Assembly (NCBI RefSeq): GCF_001465595.2
Contig: NZ_CP013481.2
Location: 4,278,001 to 4,342,000 of the forward strand
DNA from: Pandoraea apista
GTDB taxonomy: Bacteria > Pseudomonadota > Gammaproteobacteria > Burkholderiales > Burkholderiaceae
Direction: 5' to 3'
DNA: 64,000 bases
In this document: positions 7,637 to 15,768 of the stretch, piece by piece
Numbering within the stretch: position 1 is the stretch's first letter
Layout: the number at the start of each line of letters is the position of its first letter
The notes under the pieces: model-generated
Told to the model about the DNA's origin: nothing
The model's input: the letters and a program-made list of their open reading frames with translations, nothing else
The model's database searches: none
Translations under genes and position numbers: made by a program

Positions 7637-8533
7637 ATGAATGGAATCGAACGCATGACCAGAGTTTCGCAAAGTGCCGGAATCACTGCCGGCGCCACCG
7701 ACATCGCAACGACCGACGCTCACGCTACCCACGACGCCGCGCAGGCTGGCCTGGTAACACCGGTCATGCGTGCGCTCAAGCTGCTGCGCTTCGTGGCGGA
7801 CGGCGGATCGACGGCGAATATCAGCGAAGTCGGCCGCCGCATCGGCGTGAACCGTGTGACAGTCATGCGTTTGATCGAGACGCTGCAATTCGAGGGCGTG
7901 CTGGAACCGCTACCGCAGGGCGGGCATCGGCTCGGGCTCGGCTTTCTGACACTGGCGGCTGGCGCCCTCGCCGGCGAGGATCATCTTGCCACGGCGCGAC
8001 GCGTGCTGACGCGCGTTACCGGCGAGACCGGATTATCGAGCTATCTGACGATCCTCGACGGTGCACAGGTTCGCTATTTGCTATGCGAAACGCCGGCGTT
8101 GCCCCTCGTCAGCAATATCCGTGCCGGAAGCCGCGTCACGGCGCATCTGACCGCCCCGGGCCGGGCGCTGCTTGCACACCTGAGCCCCGAGCGGCGCCGC
8201 GTACTGCTCGGCCCGGAACCGCTCGCTGCCGCCACGGCACAAAGCGCCCGCACGTATGCGGCACTCGACGCCCAGCTAGCGCGCGACCGGGAGGCCGGGT
8301 GCGCCTGGAGTCAGGACGGCTTCGAAGCGGGCATCGACGCCTGTGCGGCCGCCGCCCTCGACGCGCGTGGCAGGCCACTGGCCGCACTCAGTGTCGCGGG
8401 CCCGCGCTCACTGGTCGGCACTGACTCGGTCACGCGTGAACGTACCGCCGCAGCGGTCAAATCCGGCGCCGCCGATCTCGCCGTATTACTGGCAGACGCG
8501 CCAGCTTTCCTCGCCGCTGCCGGACGTCTGTAA
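7637..8533 (+). CDS. IclR family transcriptional regulator
   Basis: This 298-residue regulator has an N-terminal tail of about 40 residues, an IclR winged helix (VMRALKLLRFVADGG, then GVNRVTVMRLIETLQFEGVL) at roughly residues 45-105 and an effector GAF-like domain with the family signature around RVTAHLTAPGRALLAHL and the later GIDACAAAALD segment. It follows the monooxygenase by 32 bases and is probably co-transcribed. An alternative start is ATG 7655, which has a GGAA ribosome-binding site 8 bases before it. It likely controls the monooxygenase through the TGAAC array at 6376-6399 (inference). Confidence 0.9.
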   Translation: MNGIERMTRVSQSAGITAGATDIATTDAHATHDAAQAGLVTPVMRALKLLRFVADGGSTANISEVGRRIGVNRVTVMRLIETLQFEGVLEPLPQGGHRLGLGFLTLAAGALAGEDHLATARRVLTRVTGETGLSSYLTILDGAQVRYLLCETPALPLVSNIRAGSRVTAHLTAPGRALLAHLSPERRRVLLGPEPLAAATAQSARTYAALDAQLARDREAGCAWSQDGFEAGIDACAAAALDARGRPLAALSVAGPRSLVGTDSVTRERTAAAVKSGAADLAVLLADAPAFLAAAGRL

Positions 8534-8541
8534 CGCACGGA

Positions 8542-9136
8542 AGAGACTGCCGAAGCCGCTGGTATGTCCAGGCGCGGGCAAACTATGTCCAGTCGCCGTC
8601 GAGTATCAACTCGGTGACGTACTTGCTTGGCGTGGGCTATCAACTTGAGAAACCCGCGTCGACCGGCCCGCTCATCGGCGGCAATTCGCAAGCGATACCG
8701 ACAGGTGACGTGCTTTCCGTGATGGCGGGCCTGTCTGTCGTCAACAGTCTGGACTCGCAGAATGCCGCTGCCGAGGCGATCGAGTACCGGCACGGTTTCG
8801 GCCGCTTCTTTGACGGCACCGTCTCCCTCATCAACGAGGGGCATAGCAATCTCGGCAACCGTCAGGGCATTGCGGCGCAATGCCTGGATCAAGAACGACT
8901 TCTTCGATAGCCGCTTCAGCCTCGGTCTGGGCTTCGGGCCGTACGTCACGTGGAACAAGTACAAGGAGAATCGCGAAGCGGGCGGTGCACAGAACGTCGT
9001 GGCCGGTCTGCTCACGATGAGCGCCGCCTATCGATTCGCCGATCACTGGGTCGCACGCGTGTCATGGAACCGTGTCGTGACGGGCTATGACCGCGACAGC
9101 GATATCTTTCTCGCGGGCGTCGGTTATAAGTTCTGA
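8542..9136 (+). pseudogene. Outer-membrane beta-barrel protein remnant, 5'-truncated and frameshifted
   Basis: Starting just after the IclR stop, one frame reads barrel-like strands (RWYVQARANYV, VTYLLGVGYQL, GFGRFFDGTVSLINEG) with no start codon or signal peptide. After GIAAQ it runs into a stop at 8910. Removing one base near T8881 continues the protein in the next frame as AWIKNDFFDSRFSLGLGFG through to HWVARVSWNRV and the end AGVGYKF at 9136, which finishes in Phe as barrels do. So the gene has lost its 5' end and carries a +1 shift. The family is not recognised beyond a small beta barrel. Confidence 0.75.
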
Positions 9137-9202
9137 ACGCGTTCTGCCGCACGCTGGTATCGCCCTCAGGGCCGACAGGACTTGAGGGCGGTCAGGCCGA
9201 TG

Positions 9203-9862
9203 TCACGCCGGCACGCACGGCGAATCAGGTAGCGAAATCTCGATTCGCTCTTTTCCTTTCCCGGTATTTTTGCGTTTGAGTTTCAGCGCGCCGATCTCGC
9301 GCGTCGATCTCGGATGCGTTCCCCCACATGCCATCGTCGCGAAACCCTCTACCTTCCAGAATCTGCGTTGCGTCGGAACATCGCTGAAGTCGGTCAGGAT
9401 AGGCAGATCGCGCTTCACAAGATCGGCTGCGGCCGATTCGATCTCGGGAAACCATGGGGCAAGACTGACATCGCTTGCAAAGTCGATTCGCGCCTTGTCT
9501 TGCGCGATGTGTGCGCCAATGCGCTCGATGCCCGGTCTGAGTTGATATACCCACTGCAAGACCATTTCCGCAGCGAAATGCAGACGCATCAGCCGGTATC
9601 GCCGCGCCCAATCGATCTGCCATGTCACGGCGTCCCCAACGCGCAGGGAGTGCGCATGCGGGAGCGCGTAGACAATGTCGAGTCCCCGCTTTTCCGCCCG
9701 AATGACGGGGTAACCGCCCAGCGAACCGGCGTCGCTTTCCTGGCCGCCGGAGAAGGCAAAGAAGATCGTCGATTCCACTTGGACCAGATCGCCCGTCACC
9801 CGCGTCACGACGGTGTCGAGTGTGGTTCGATACGGTTCATCCCAGAACACTTTCCGCGTCAT
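9203..9862 (-). CDS. AlaX-like alanyl-tRNA editing domain protein
   Basis: This 219-residue protein matches the free-standing editing domain of alanyl-tRNA synthetase (tRNA_SAD fold), which hydrolyses Ser- or Gly-tRNA(Ala). The N-terminal barrel includes FFAFSGGQESDAGSLGGY; the catalytic part has RLMRLHFAAE (about residues 92-101) and the zinc motif CGGTHPRSTREIG near residue 181. In the canonical HxxxH motif the second His is replaced by Glu here, so the metal site would be His-Glu-Cys-His. I chose ATG 9862, where the conserved start MTRKVFWDEPY begins; a longer frame to 9979 is probably non-coding. It is a monocistronic gene. Confidence 0.88.
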   Translation of the reverse strand: MTRKVFWDEPYRTTLDTVVTRVTGDLVQVESTIFFAFSGGQESDAGSLGGYPVIRAEKRGLDIVYALPHAHSLRVGDAVTWQIDWARRYRLMRLHFAAEMVLQWVYQLRPGIERIGAHIAQDKARIDFASDVSLAPWFPEIESAAADLVKRDLPILTDFSDVPTQRRFWKVEGFATMACGGTHPRSTREIGALKLKRKNTGKGKERIEISLPDSPCVPA

Positions 9863-10228
9863 TGCCTGTCCCGCATTTCTCAGAGGATTCGGAGGAAAAG
9901 TGCAGGATATCGAGGACCCGGTTGTCCGGCTTGTACGATCTTGCGATTCGATGTTTGTTGGGGGCGCGTACCTGCGCACTCCAAAGTGTGAACGGACGAT
10001 TTAATTAATATCTTTATTAGAGTCTGGATTCAACATTTCCCAACGTGGCTTGATGGCTTGAAACCCTTATTTCACAGGCGTTTCGAGACAGTTCTTTCTC
10101 TGCAATGGATTCTTGCGCCGCATGCGGTTTTTCCTGCGACGTGGTCGCTCTACCTTAAAGGCGTAGGCGGTGCCGGGCATTTAGGTGAGCCGGCCGACCA
10201 CCAGAAAAGCAATGACAGGAGAAAAATC

Positions 10229-10531
10229 ATGACCCGCACACTTTCCCATCTGATGATTGCCGCAACCCTTGCGGTGGCGGCTGCCCCTGCGGCATTCGCA
10301 GGCACGGGCGGCAACGGTTATCCCGACGAAAACCTGTTTTGGCAATCGAGCGTGTATAGCGAAAAGCTCGCGGTGCCGCGCGCAGATGTTCGTCAGCAAC
10401 TGATCGACGCGCAAGGCACGCTCACGCAAACCGATAGTCAGTACCCCGCATTGAAGACTTACGGCAAGGCGATTGCCGAACGCGTGAATGGTTCGACCGC
10501 ACTGATCAATTCGACCTACGCTGGCAGTTAA
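10229..10531 (+). CDS. DUF4148 domain protein, exported
   Basis: This 100-residue protein has a clear Sec signal peptide (MTRTLSHLMIAATLAVAAAP, cleavage near AFA-GT) and a short mature region with VPRADVRQQLIDAQGTL, the pattern of DUF4148 proteins that are abundant in Burkholderiales and of unknown function. ATG 10229 follows a good ACAGGAG ribosome-binding site, and a strong intrinsic terminator follows the stop, so it is a single-gene unit. The 370 bases between 9863 and 10228 hold only promoter-like AT-rich sequence. Confidence 0.85.
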   Translation: MTRTLSHLMIAATLAVAAAPAAFAGTGGNGYPDENLFWQSSVYSEKLAVPRADVRQQLIDAQGTLTQTDSQYPALKTYGKAIAERVNGSTALINSTYAGS

Positions 10532-10560
10532 GCGCCTGATCGCTTGCTACCGTTGTGCCA

Positions 10561-10594
10561 CACCCCGCGTATTTCCGCGGGGTGTTTCTTTTTT
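10561..10594 (+). terminator. Intrinsic terminator after the DUF4148 gene
   Basis: A 9-base perfect stem CACCCCGCG/CGCGGGGTG with loop TATTTC is followed by TTTCTTTTTT. Confidence 0.92.
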
Positions 10595-10610
10595 GGGGCG
10601 ACGAAAACGC

Positions 10611-11312
10611 TCAGACCGCCATCGCGGAGAACTGGCGTTCGCCCAACGGCGTAACACGCAGCGCGCGCGGCTCACGGGTAGGTTCAAGCCACTTGGCGTG
10701 AAGGCATGTGCTGAGCAGCGCCGCCCCCAGCGCGCCGCCGAGATGCGGCTTGCGCTCGCTCCAATCGGGACAGGTGCAGGCGAAACGCCTGCGACGGGCT
10801 CGCGCAGAACTCAGATCAACGCCGAGGGCAGTGAGCCCGTCGGCGCCAGCGTCGGTCAGCGCTACGTCGCTGCCATCGATGCGAAGCCATCGATGCGCCC
10901 GCATCCGCTCGAAAAGGTCGACGGCAATCTCGCCGGCCAGGTGGTCGTAGCAAGTGCGCGCGTGTCGCAACGGCATCGGCGTGGCCCGGCTGACCGGCAC
11001 CGGACGCGGGCGCAGTTCCCTCGTTGCCAGCACGGCACTGGCCAGGGCTTCGATGGCGGCGGCCGTCTCGGGCGTGGCAATGCGGAAATAGCGGTGACGG
11101 CCGCGCGCTTCCTGCGCGAGCACGCCGCCGTCGACGAGCCTCGCCAGATGTCCGCTGGCGCTCGAAGGCGAAAGCCCGGCGACCAGCGCCAGTTCGCCCG
11201 CAGGCCGCGCCGAGCCGTCCATCAACGCCCACAGCATGGTCATGCGGCCGGTATCCGCGAGCAGCGCCGCCAGTGAACTGACGCCGGGGGCATGGTCTCT
11301 TGCGATGTCCAC
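10611..11312 (-). CDS. ArsR-type winged-helix transcriptional regulator
   Basis: This 233-residue protein has an ArsR-like winged helix in its first 100 residues: ALLADTGRMTMLWALMDG, the recognition helix SPSSASGHLARLVDGGVL and the wing GRHRYFRIA. The C-terminal half contains the segment LSSARARRRRFACTCPDWSERKPHL and ends in a second winged-helix-like part. I chose GTG 11312, which follows a GGGAG ribosome-binding site with 7-base spacing; the frame extends to 11369 without support. It is transcribed divergently from the P450 gene 137 bases away, so it probably regulates the P450 and perhaps the exporter. Confidence 0.85.
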   Translation of the reverse strand: MDIARDHAPGVSSLAALLADTGRMTMLWALMDGSARPAGELALVAGLSPSSASGHLARLVDGGVLAQEARGRHRYFRIATPETAAAIEALASAVLATRELRPRPVPVSRATPMPLRHARTCYDHLAGEIAVDLFERMRAHRWLRIDGSDVALTDAGADGLTALGVDLSSARARRRRFACTCPDWSERKPHLGGALGAALLSTCLHAKWLEPTREPRALRVTPLGERQFSAMAV

Positions 11313-11449
11313 AGACAGACTCCCGTGAAGAATATGAGCGCAGTATAGGCCCCGGAATGCGATCAACACTTCATTGCGTCGTGAAACATGCCGGTCGGAG
11401 AATGCCGGATGATGGACACCGTCGAGACCTTCTCTAAAAGGCCCCTGCC

Positions 11450-12679
11450 ATGCTCGCTGCCAACGTCGATTCCTCTACCGTAGCGGCTCCGGCCAACCCT
11501 CTGGCCGCAGTCGTCCACCCGAATCCATATCCGTACTATGCGTCGCTCGCCGAACAACGCCCGTTCGACTTCGACACCTCGCTTGGCATGTGGGTCGCCG
11601 CCGGACCGCAAGCGTTGACCGCTGTTCTCAGCCACCCGGCCTGCGGCGTGCGTCCTGCGGGGGCGACCGTGCCCGCCGCACTAGCCAGCGGCCCCGCCGG
11701 CGACTGGTTCGGCGCGCTCGTGCGCATGACCGATGGCGCCTCGCACGCCACCATGAAGCCGTGGCTCAAGACACGACTCGCCGAGTTGCACACCGAGCGC
11801 ACCACCCTTGCAAGACTGCGCGAAGCCAGCCATGCCGCATACGCCGATGCCTATCTCGCGTGCGGCGACGCCCTCACCGCACGCCTTGACGATTTCGTCT
11901 TCCGTCAGCCGATCTACGCCCTCGCCGCGTGGCTGGGCGTTCCCGCGTCACAGTGGACGGATGTTCATGACGACGTTCGACAGCTCGTTGCCGCAATGGC
12001 CGAGTCCGCAAAGCCCTCGCCTCGCGCCGATGTACTGGCACGCGGTCACAGCGCCGTCGCCACGCTGCGCGGCCGTGCGATGCAATGGTTAGGCGGGGGA
12101 GCCGATTCGAACTCCTGGCTGCACGGCACGGCTCGGCGCGCTTCATGCGAAAACGCAATCGACGGCGACGCGCTCACCTCCAACATCGTCGGCCTCTTCA
12201 CGCAAGCGCACGATGCCTGTGCCGGGCTCGTGGCGAACAGTCTTCGCAGACTCGCACGGCATGGCGCGGCGGCGTCATCGTCTGCCGGCACCGGTCGCAG
12301 TCGCACAGCGCTTCCCGCCAACCTGAGTCTCGCCATCGCCGCAGTCGGCGAGGTCGTCCGACGCGATCCGCCTGTGCAGAACACGCGGCGCTTCCTGCTC
12401 GCCCCCGCCGTCATCGGCGAGCGAACACTGGCGCGTGGCGACGCGATACTCTTGGTGCTTGCCAGCGGGCCTGCCGGTGCCTCGCCCGACGACATCGCAT
12501 GGACCTTCGGACATGGGGTGCACGCCTGCCCGGGACGCTCGCCCGCCAGCACGATTGCGGCCGTCGGCATACAGACGATGCTCGACAATGAAGTCGATCT
12601 GGTGTCAACGGCCAGCGGCACTGCTTATCACCCCCTCGGCAACGTGCGGATCGCCCGATTCCATGAAGATTCCCAATAG
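11450..12679 (+). CDS. Cytochrome P450
   Basis: This 409-residue bacterial-type soluble P450 has the haem-ligand loop FGHGVHACPG at residues 353-362 (Cys360) and the K-helix ExxR in EVVRRDPP. In the I helix the usual oxygen-activating Thr after the acidic residue is missing: the motif reads QAHDACAG, with Ala where Thr is expected. It lies between a divergent winged-helix regulator and a downstream DHA2 exporter. No ferredoxin or reductase gene is nearby, so electrons would come from elsewhere. Substrate unknown; detoxification or secondary metabolism are both possible. Confidence 0.92.
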   Translation: MLAANVDSSTVAAPANPLAAVVHPNPYPYYASLAEQRPFDFDTSLGMWVAAGPQALTAVLSHPACGVRPAGATVPAALASGPAGDWFGALVRMTDGASHATMKPWLKTRLAELHTERTTLARLREASHAAYADAYLACGDALTARLDDFVFRQPIYALAAWLGVPASQWTDVHDDVRQLVAAMAESAKPSPRADVLARGHSAVATLRGRAMQWLGGGADSNSWLHGTARRASCENAIDGDALTSNIVGLFTQAHDACAGLVANSLRRLARHGAAASSSAGTGRSRTALPANLSLAIAAVGEVVRRDPPVQNTRRFLLAPAVIGERTLARGDAILLVLASGPAGASPDDIAWTFGHGVHACPGRSPASTIAAVGIQTMLDNEVDLVSTASGTAYHPLGNVRIARFHEDSQ

Positions 12680-12899
12680 TCCAGACACCTCGTTGTTGGC
12701 CGTACTGTCGCTGTTTTATTTGATGAAACTATAGTTCCGACAGACAAAACAAAGTGCGCAGCCCCGAACCCCAACAAACACAAGGCTTTGCGGGCGCCCA
12801 CGGCGGTATTCGGCGATTTCGGGCAGGATGGCGGTTTCTTTTCGCGCATCGGCGGCACCTCGCTCGGGGTGCGCAACCGTTTCGTCTTTCGCAGCTCTC

Positions 12900-14288
12900 A
12901 TGTCCGACACACATACTGACGGCATGCCCATGCCCGCCCGGGTCTGGGCCATTGCGACTGTCATGCTCGCCATTTCGCTTTCGGTGCTCGACAGCGCCAT
13001 CGCCAACGTTGCCCTGCCCACGATCGCCCGCGATCTGAACGCCAGTCCGGCCACGTCGATCTGGATCGTCAACGCCTACCAGCTTGCCATCACCATCTCG
13101 CTGCTGCCGCTCGCCGCGCTGGGCGAGATCGTGGGGTACCGCCGCGTATACACTGTGGGCCTTGCGCTCTTCACGGTCGCGTCGCTGGCCTGTGCCCTGT
13201 CGGACTCGCTCATGACGCTCACCCTTGCGCGCGTGGCGCAGGGCTTTGGCGCAGCGGGCATCATGAGCGTGAACACCGCGCTGGTAAAAGCGATCTACCC
13301 GTCGCGCTGGCTCGGACGCGGCGTCGCCCTCAACTCGCTCATCGTGGCCGTCTCGTCCGCGGCCGGTCCGACCATTGCCGCCGGGGTGCTGTCCATCGCG
13401 CACTGGCCATGGCTCTTCGCCATCAACGTGCCGCTCGGCATCATTGCCTTCGCCATCGCCGTGCGCTCGCTTCCCGACACCGTGCGCGCGTCGCATCCGT
13501 TCGATTGGGTCGGCGCCTTGTTGAGCGCGCTCACGTTTGGACTGCTCATCTCCGGGATCGACTCGTTCGGGCACGGGCAAGATCGCTGGCTCGTGGCCGT
13601 CGAACTCGTGGCCGCCGTCGTCATCGGCTCGGTCTTCGTGCGGCGCCAACGCAGGCAGCCCGTCCCGCTGCTGCCGGTCGATCTGCTGCGGATTCCGATT
13701 TTCGGCCTGTCGATCTGCACCTCGATGGCCTCGTTCTGCGCGCAGATGCTCGCTTTCGTCTCGCTCCCCTTCTTCCTTCAGGACACGCTCGGCTTCGACC
13801 ATGTGCAAACCGGTCTGCTGATGACGGCATGGCCGCTCACTATTGTGGTCGTCGCCCCGCTGGCCGGACGCCTGCTTGAGTATTACAAGCCTGGCTTGCT
13901 GGGTGCGATCGGCCTGGCCGCATTCGCGCTCGGGTTGCTTGCGCTCGGGCTGTTGCCCGCCCATCCGCATCAGATCGATATCGTCTGGCGCATGGCGTTG
14001 TGCGGTTTCGGCTTCGGCCTTTTCCAGTCGCCCAACAACTACGCGATGCTCATGTCTGCCCCGGCGCATCGCAGCGGTGGCGCGAGCGGCATGCTGGGCA
14101 CGGCACGCCTGACCGGGCAGACGACCGGCGCCGCACTCGTCGCCCTCGTGTTCAGCGTCGCGCCGGATGGCTTCGGCACGCGTGCGTCGCTGTACGTCGC
14201 GGCGTCATTCGCGGCGGTGGCGGCGGTGGTGAGCAGTCTGCGCACGTTGCCGTCGGCGCAGCCTGGCGCGAAATCGTCACACGGATGA
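12900..14288 (+). CDS. MFS transporter, DHA2 (EmrB/QacA) family
   Basis: This 462-residue inner-membrane protein has 14 predicted transmembrane segments, typical of drug:H+ antiporters of the DHA2 family. It begins with VWAIATVMLAISLSVLDSAIANVALP, where the motif LDSAIANVALP is the DHA2 motif D1, and has the loop GYRRVYTVG. I chose ATG 12900 (MSDTHTDG) since residues before it in the open frame are not membrane-like. It starts 220 bases after the P450 gene, a gap with no other gene; co-regulation with the P450 is possible. A likely function is export of a toxic compound or of the P450 product. Confidence 0.9.
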   Translation: MSDTHTDGMPMPARVWAIATVMLAISLSVLDSAIANVALPTIARDLNASPATSIWIVNAYQLAITISLLPLAALGEIVGYRRVYTVGLALFTVASLACALSDSLMTLTLARVAQGFGAAGIMSVNTALVKAIYPSRWLGRGVALNSLIVAVSSAAGPTIAAGVLSIAHWPWLFAINVPLGIIAFAIAVRSLPDTVRASHPFDWVGALLSALTFGLLISGIDSFGHGQDRWLVAVELVAAVVIGSVFVRRQRRQPVPLLPVDLLRIPIFGLSICTSMASFCAQMLAFVSLPFFLQDTLGFDHVQTGLLMTAWPLTIVVVAPLAGRLLEYYKPGLLGAIGLAAFALGLLALGLLPAHPHQIDIVWRMALCGFGFGLFQSPNNYAMLMSAPAHRSGGASGMLGTARLTGQTTGAALVALVFSVAPDGFGTRASLYVAASFAAVAAVVSSLRTLPSAQPGAKSSHG

Positions 14289-14400
14289 GCACACGGATGA
14301 AAAGCGCACTCGGGCCGGTCCGACAGGTTCACCCGGCCGCCCGCCCGGCCGTGCTACACTGCCGACCTTTTACGGCTCGCCTGTGCGAGTCGCAAACGCC

Positions 14401-15654
14401 ATGAGTTTTTGCGCTATCGATTTCGGCACTTCGAATTCTGCCGTCGCCGTGCAAGACGGCGCGGCCATGCGTCTGGTCGAACTTGAAGCCGGCTACGGCA
14501 CACTGCCGACCGCCGTATTTTTCAACGCCGACGAAGGCGGCCGCGCCTCGTTCGGCCGCCAAGCCGTCTCCGACTACATCGATGGCTACGACGGGCGCCT
14601 GATGCGCTCGCTCAAAAGCCTGCTCGGCTCCTCTCTGATCGAAAGCACCACCGACCTCGGCAACGGCTCGGCGATGCGCTATATCGACATCATCGCCACG
14701 TTCCTGCGGCATCTGCGCACCCACGCGCTCAAGGCCGATGGCGGCGATCTGCGTCAGGTGGTCATGGGCCGTCCGGTGTTCTTTGTCGACGACGATCCGC
14801 GCGCCGACGCCGCAGCACAACGCTCGCTCGAACAAAGCGCGCGCGACGTGGGTTTCGAGGACGTTCATTTCCAGTTCGAACCGATTGCGGCCGCTTTCGA
14901 TTACGAGTCGCGCCTCACCCGCGAGCAGCAGGTGCTGGTCGTCGACATCGGCGGCGGCACGTCGGACTTCTCGCTCGTACGCGTCGGACCGGAACGTGCC
15001 CGGCATCTGGACCGCAAGAACGACGTGCTCGCCCATCACGGCGTGCATATCGCCGGTACCGACTTCGACCGGCGCATCGAACTGGCCACGATCCTGCGAG
15101 AACTGGGTTACAAGGCGCTCGGCCCGGACGGCAAGGAAGTCCCCAACCGGATCTATTTCGATCTCGCGACCTGGCACCTGATCAATACCGTCTACACGCC
15201 GAAGCGCGTGGGTGAACTCGCGCTCACTGCACATCTGTACGCCGATCCGGCGCATCACCGCCGCCTCATGCGCACCGTCGAGCAACGCCTCGGGCATGCG
15301 CTCGTCGGTCACGCGGAAGCGGCGAAGATCGAGGTGTCGTCGGGGGGTGAGACGAGCATCGACCTGTCCGTCATCGAACGCGATCTGGCCGTTGCGTTCT
15401 CGGAAGCCGGGCTGATCGAAGCAGTCAGCGACGAAATTGCGAGCATCACGGCAGGCGCCGTGCACACGGCGGCATTGGCGGGACTGCGAGCCGAAGACGT
15501 CGATGCTCTCTATTTCACCGGTGGCTCCACCGGATTGCGTTGCCTGTCCAACGCCATGTGCGCAGCCTTCCCGAAAGCCACACCGGTCTATGGCGATCGC
15601 CTCGCCAGTGTGGCGCTGGGTCTGGGCATTCACGCCAAACGGGTGTTTTCCTGA
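14401..15654 (+). CDS. Hsp70-family protein, YegD-like
   Basis: This 417-residue protein is an actin/Hsp70-fold ATPase without the Hsp70 substrate-binding domain. It has the first phosphate loop AIDFGTSNSAVAV at the N-terminus, the second phosphate loop VVDIGGGTSDFSLV near residue 182 and the adenosine motif ALYFTGGSTGL near the C-terminus. Length and start match E. coli YegD, a putative chaperone whose function is not established. ATG 14401 fits the conserved start. It is monocistronic and converges on the gluconate permease gene with a shared terminator between them. Confidence 0.9.
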   Translation: MSFCAIDFGTSNSAVAVQDGAAMRLVELEAGYGTLPTAVFFNADEGGRASFGRQAVSDYIDGYDGRLMRSLKSLLGSSLIESTTDLGNGSAMRYIDIIATFLRHLRTHALKADGGDLRQVVMGRPVFFVDDDPRADAAAQRSLEQSARDVGFEDVHFQFEPIAAAFDYESRLTREQQVLVVDIGGGTSDFSLVRVGPERARHLDRKNDVLAHHGVHIAGTDFDRRIELATILRELGYKALGPDGKEVPNRIYFDLATWHLINTVYTPKRVGELALTAHLYADPAHHRRLMRTVEQRLGHALVGHAEAAKIEVSSGGETSIDLSVIERDLAVAFSEAGLIEAVSDEIASITAGAVHTAALAGLRAEDVDALYFTGGSTGLRCLSNAMCAAFPKATPVYGDRLASVALGLGIHAKRVFS

Positions 15655-15703
15655 GCGTTCCCACGCCCGTGCCGGCATCTGCCGTCACTACCCGGCCACG
15701 ATG

Positions 15704-15740
15704 AAAAAAGCGCGCAACCGAAAGGTCTGCGCGCTTTTTT
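15704..15740. terminator. Bidirectional intrinsic terminator
   Basis: The palindromic arms AAAAAAGCGCGCA and TGCGCGCTTTTTT surround an 11-base loop, so the hairpin works on both strands. It separates the convergent Hsp70-like and gluconate permease genes. Confidence 0.92.
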
Positions 15741-15768
15741 CTTACGCTCCAGCGTTCGGGCGATCAGA

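Noticed and set aside
9161..9190. CGCCCTCA/TGAGGGCG hairpin as terminator of the barrel pseudogene
   Set aside because: It has a 14-base loop and no T tract, so there is not enough evidence for termination.
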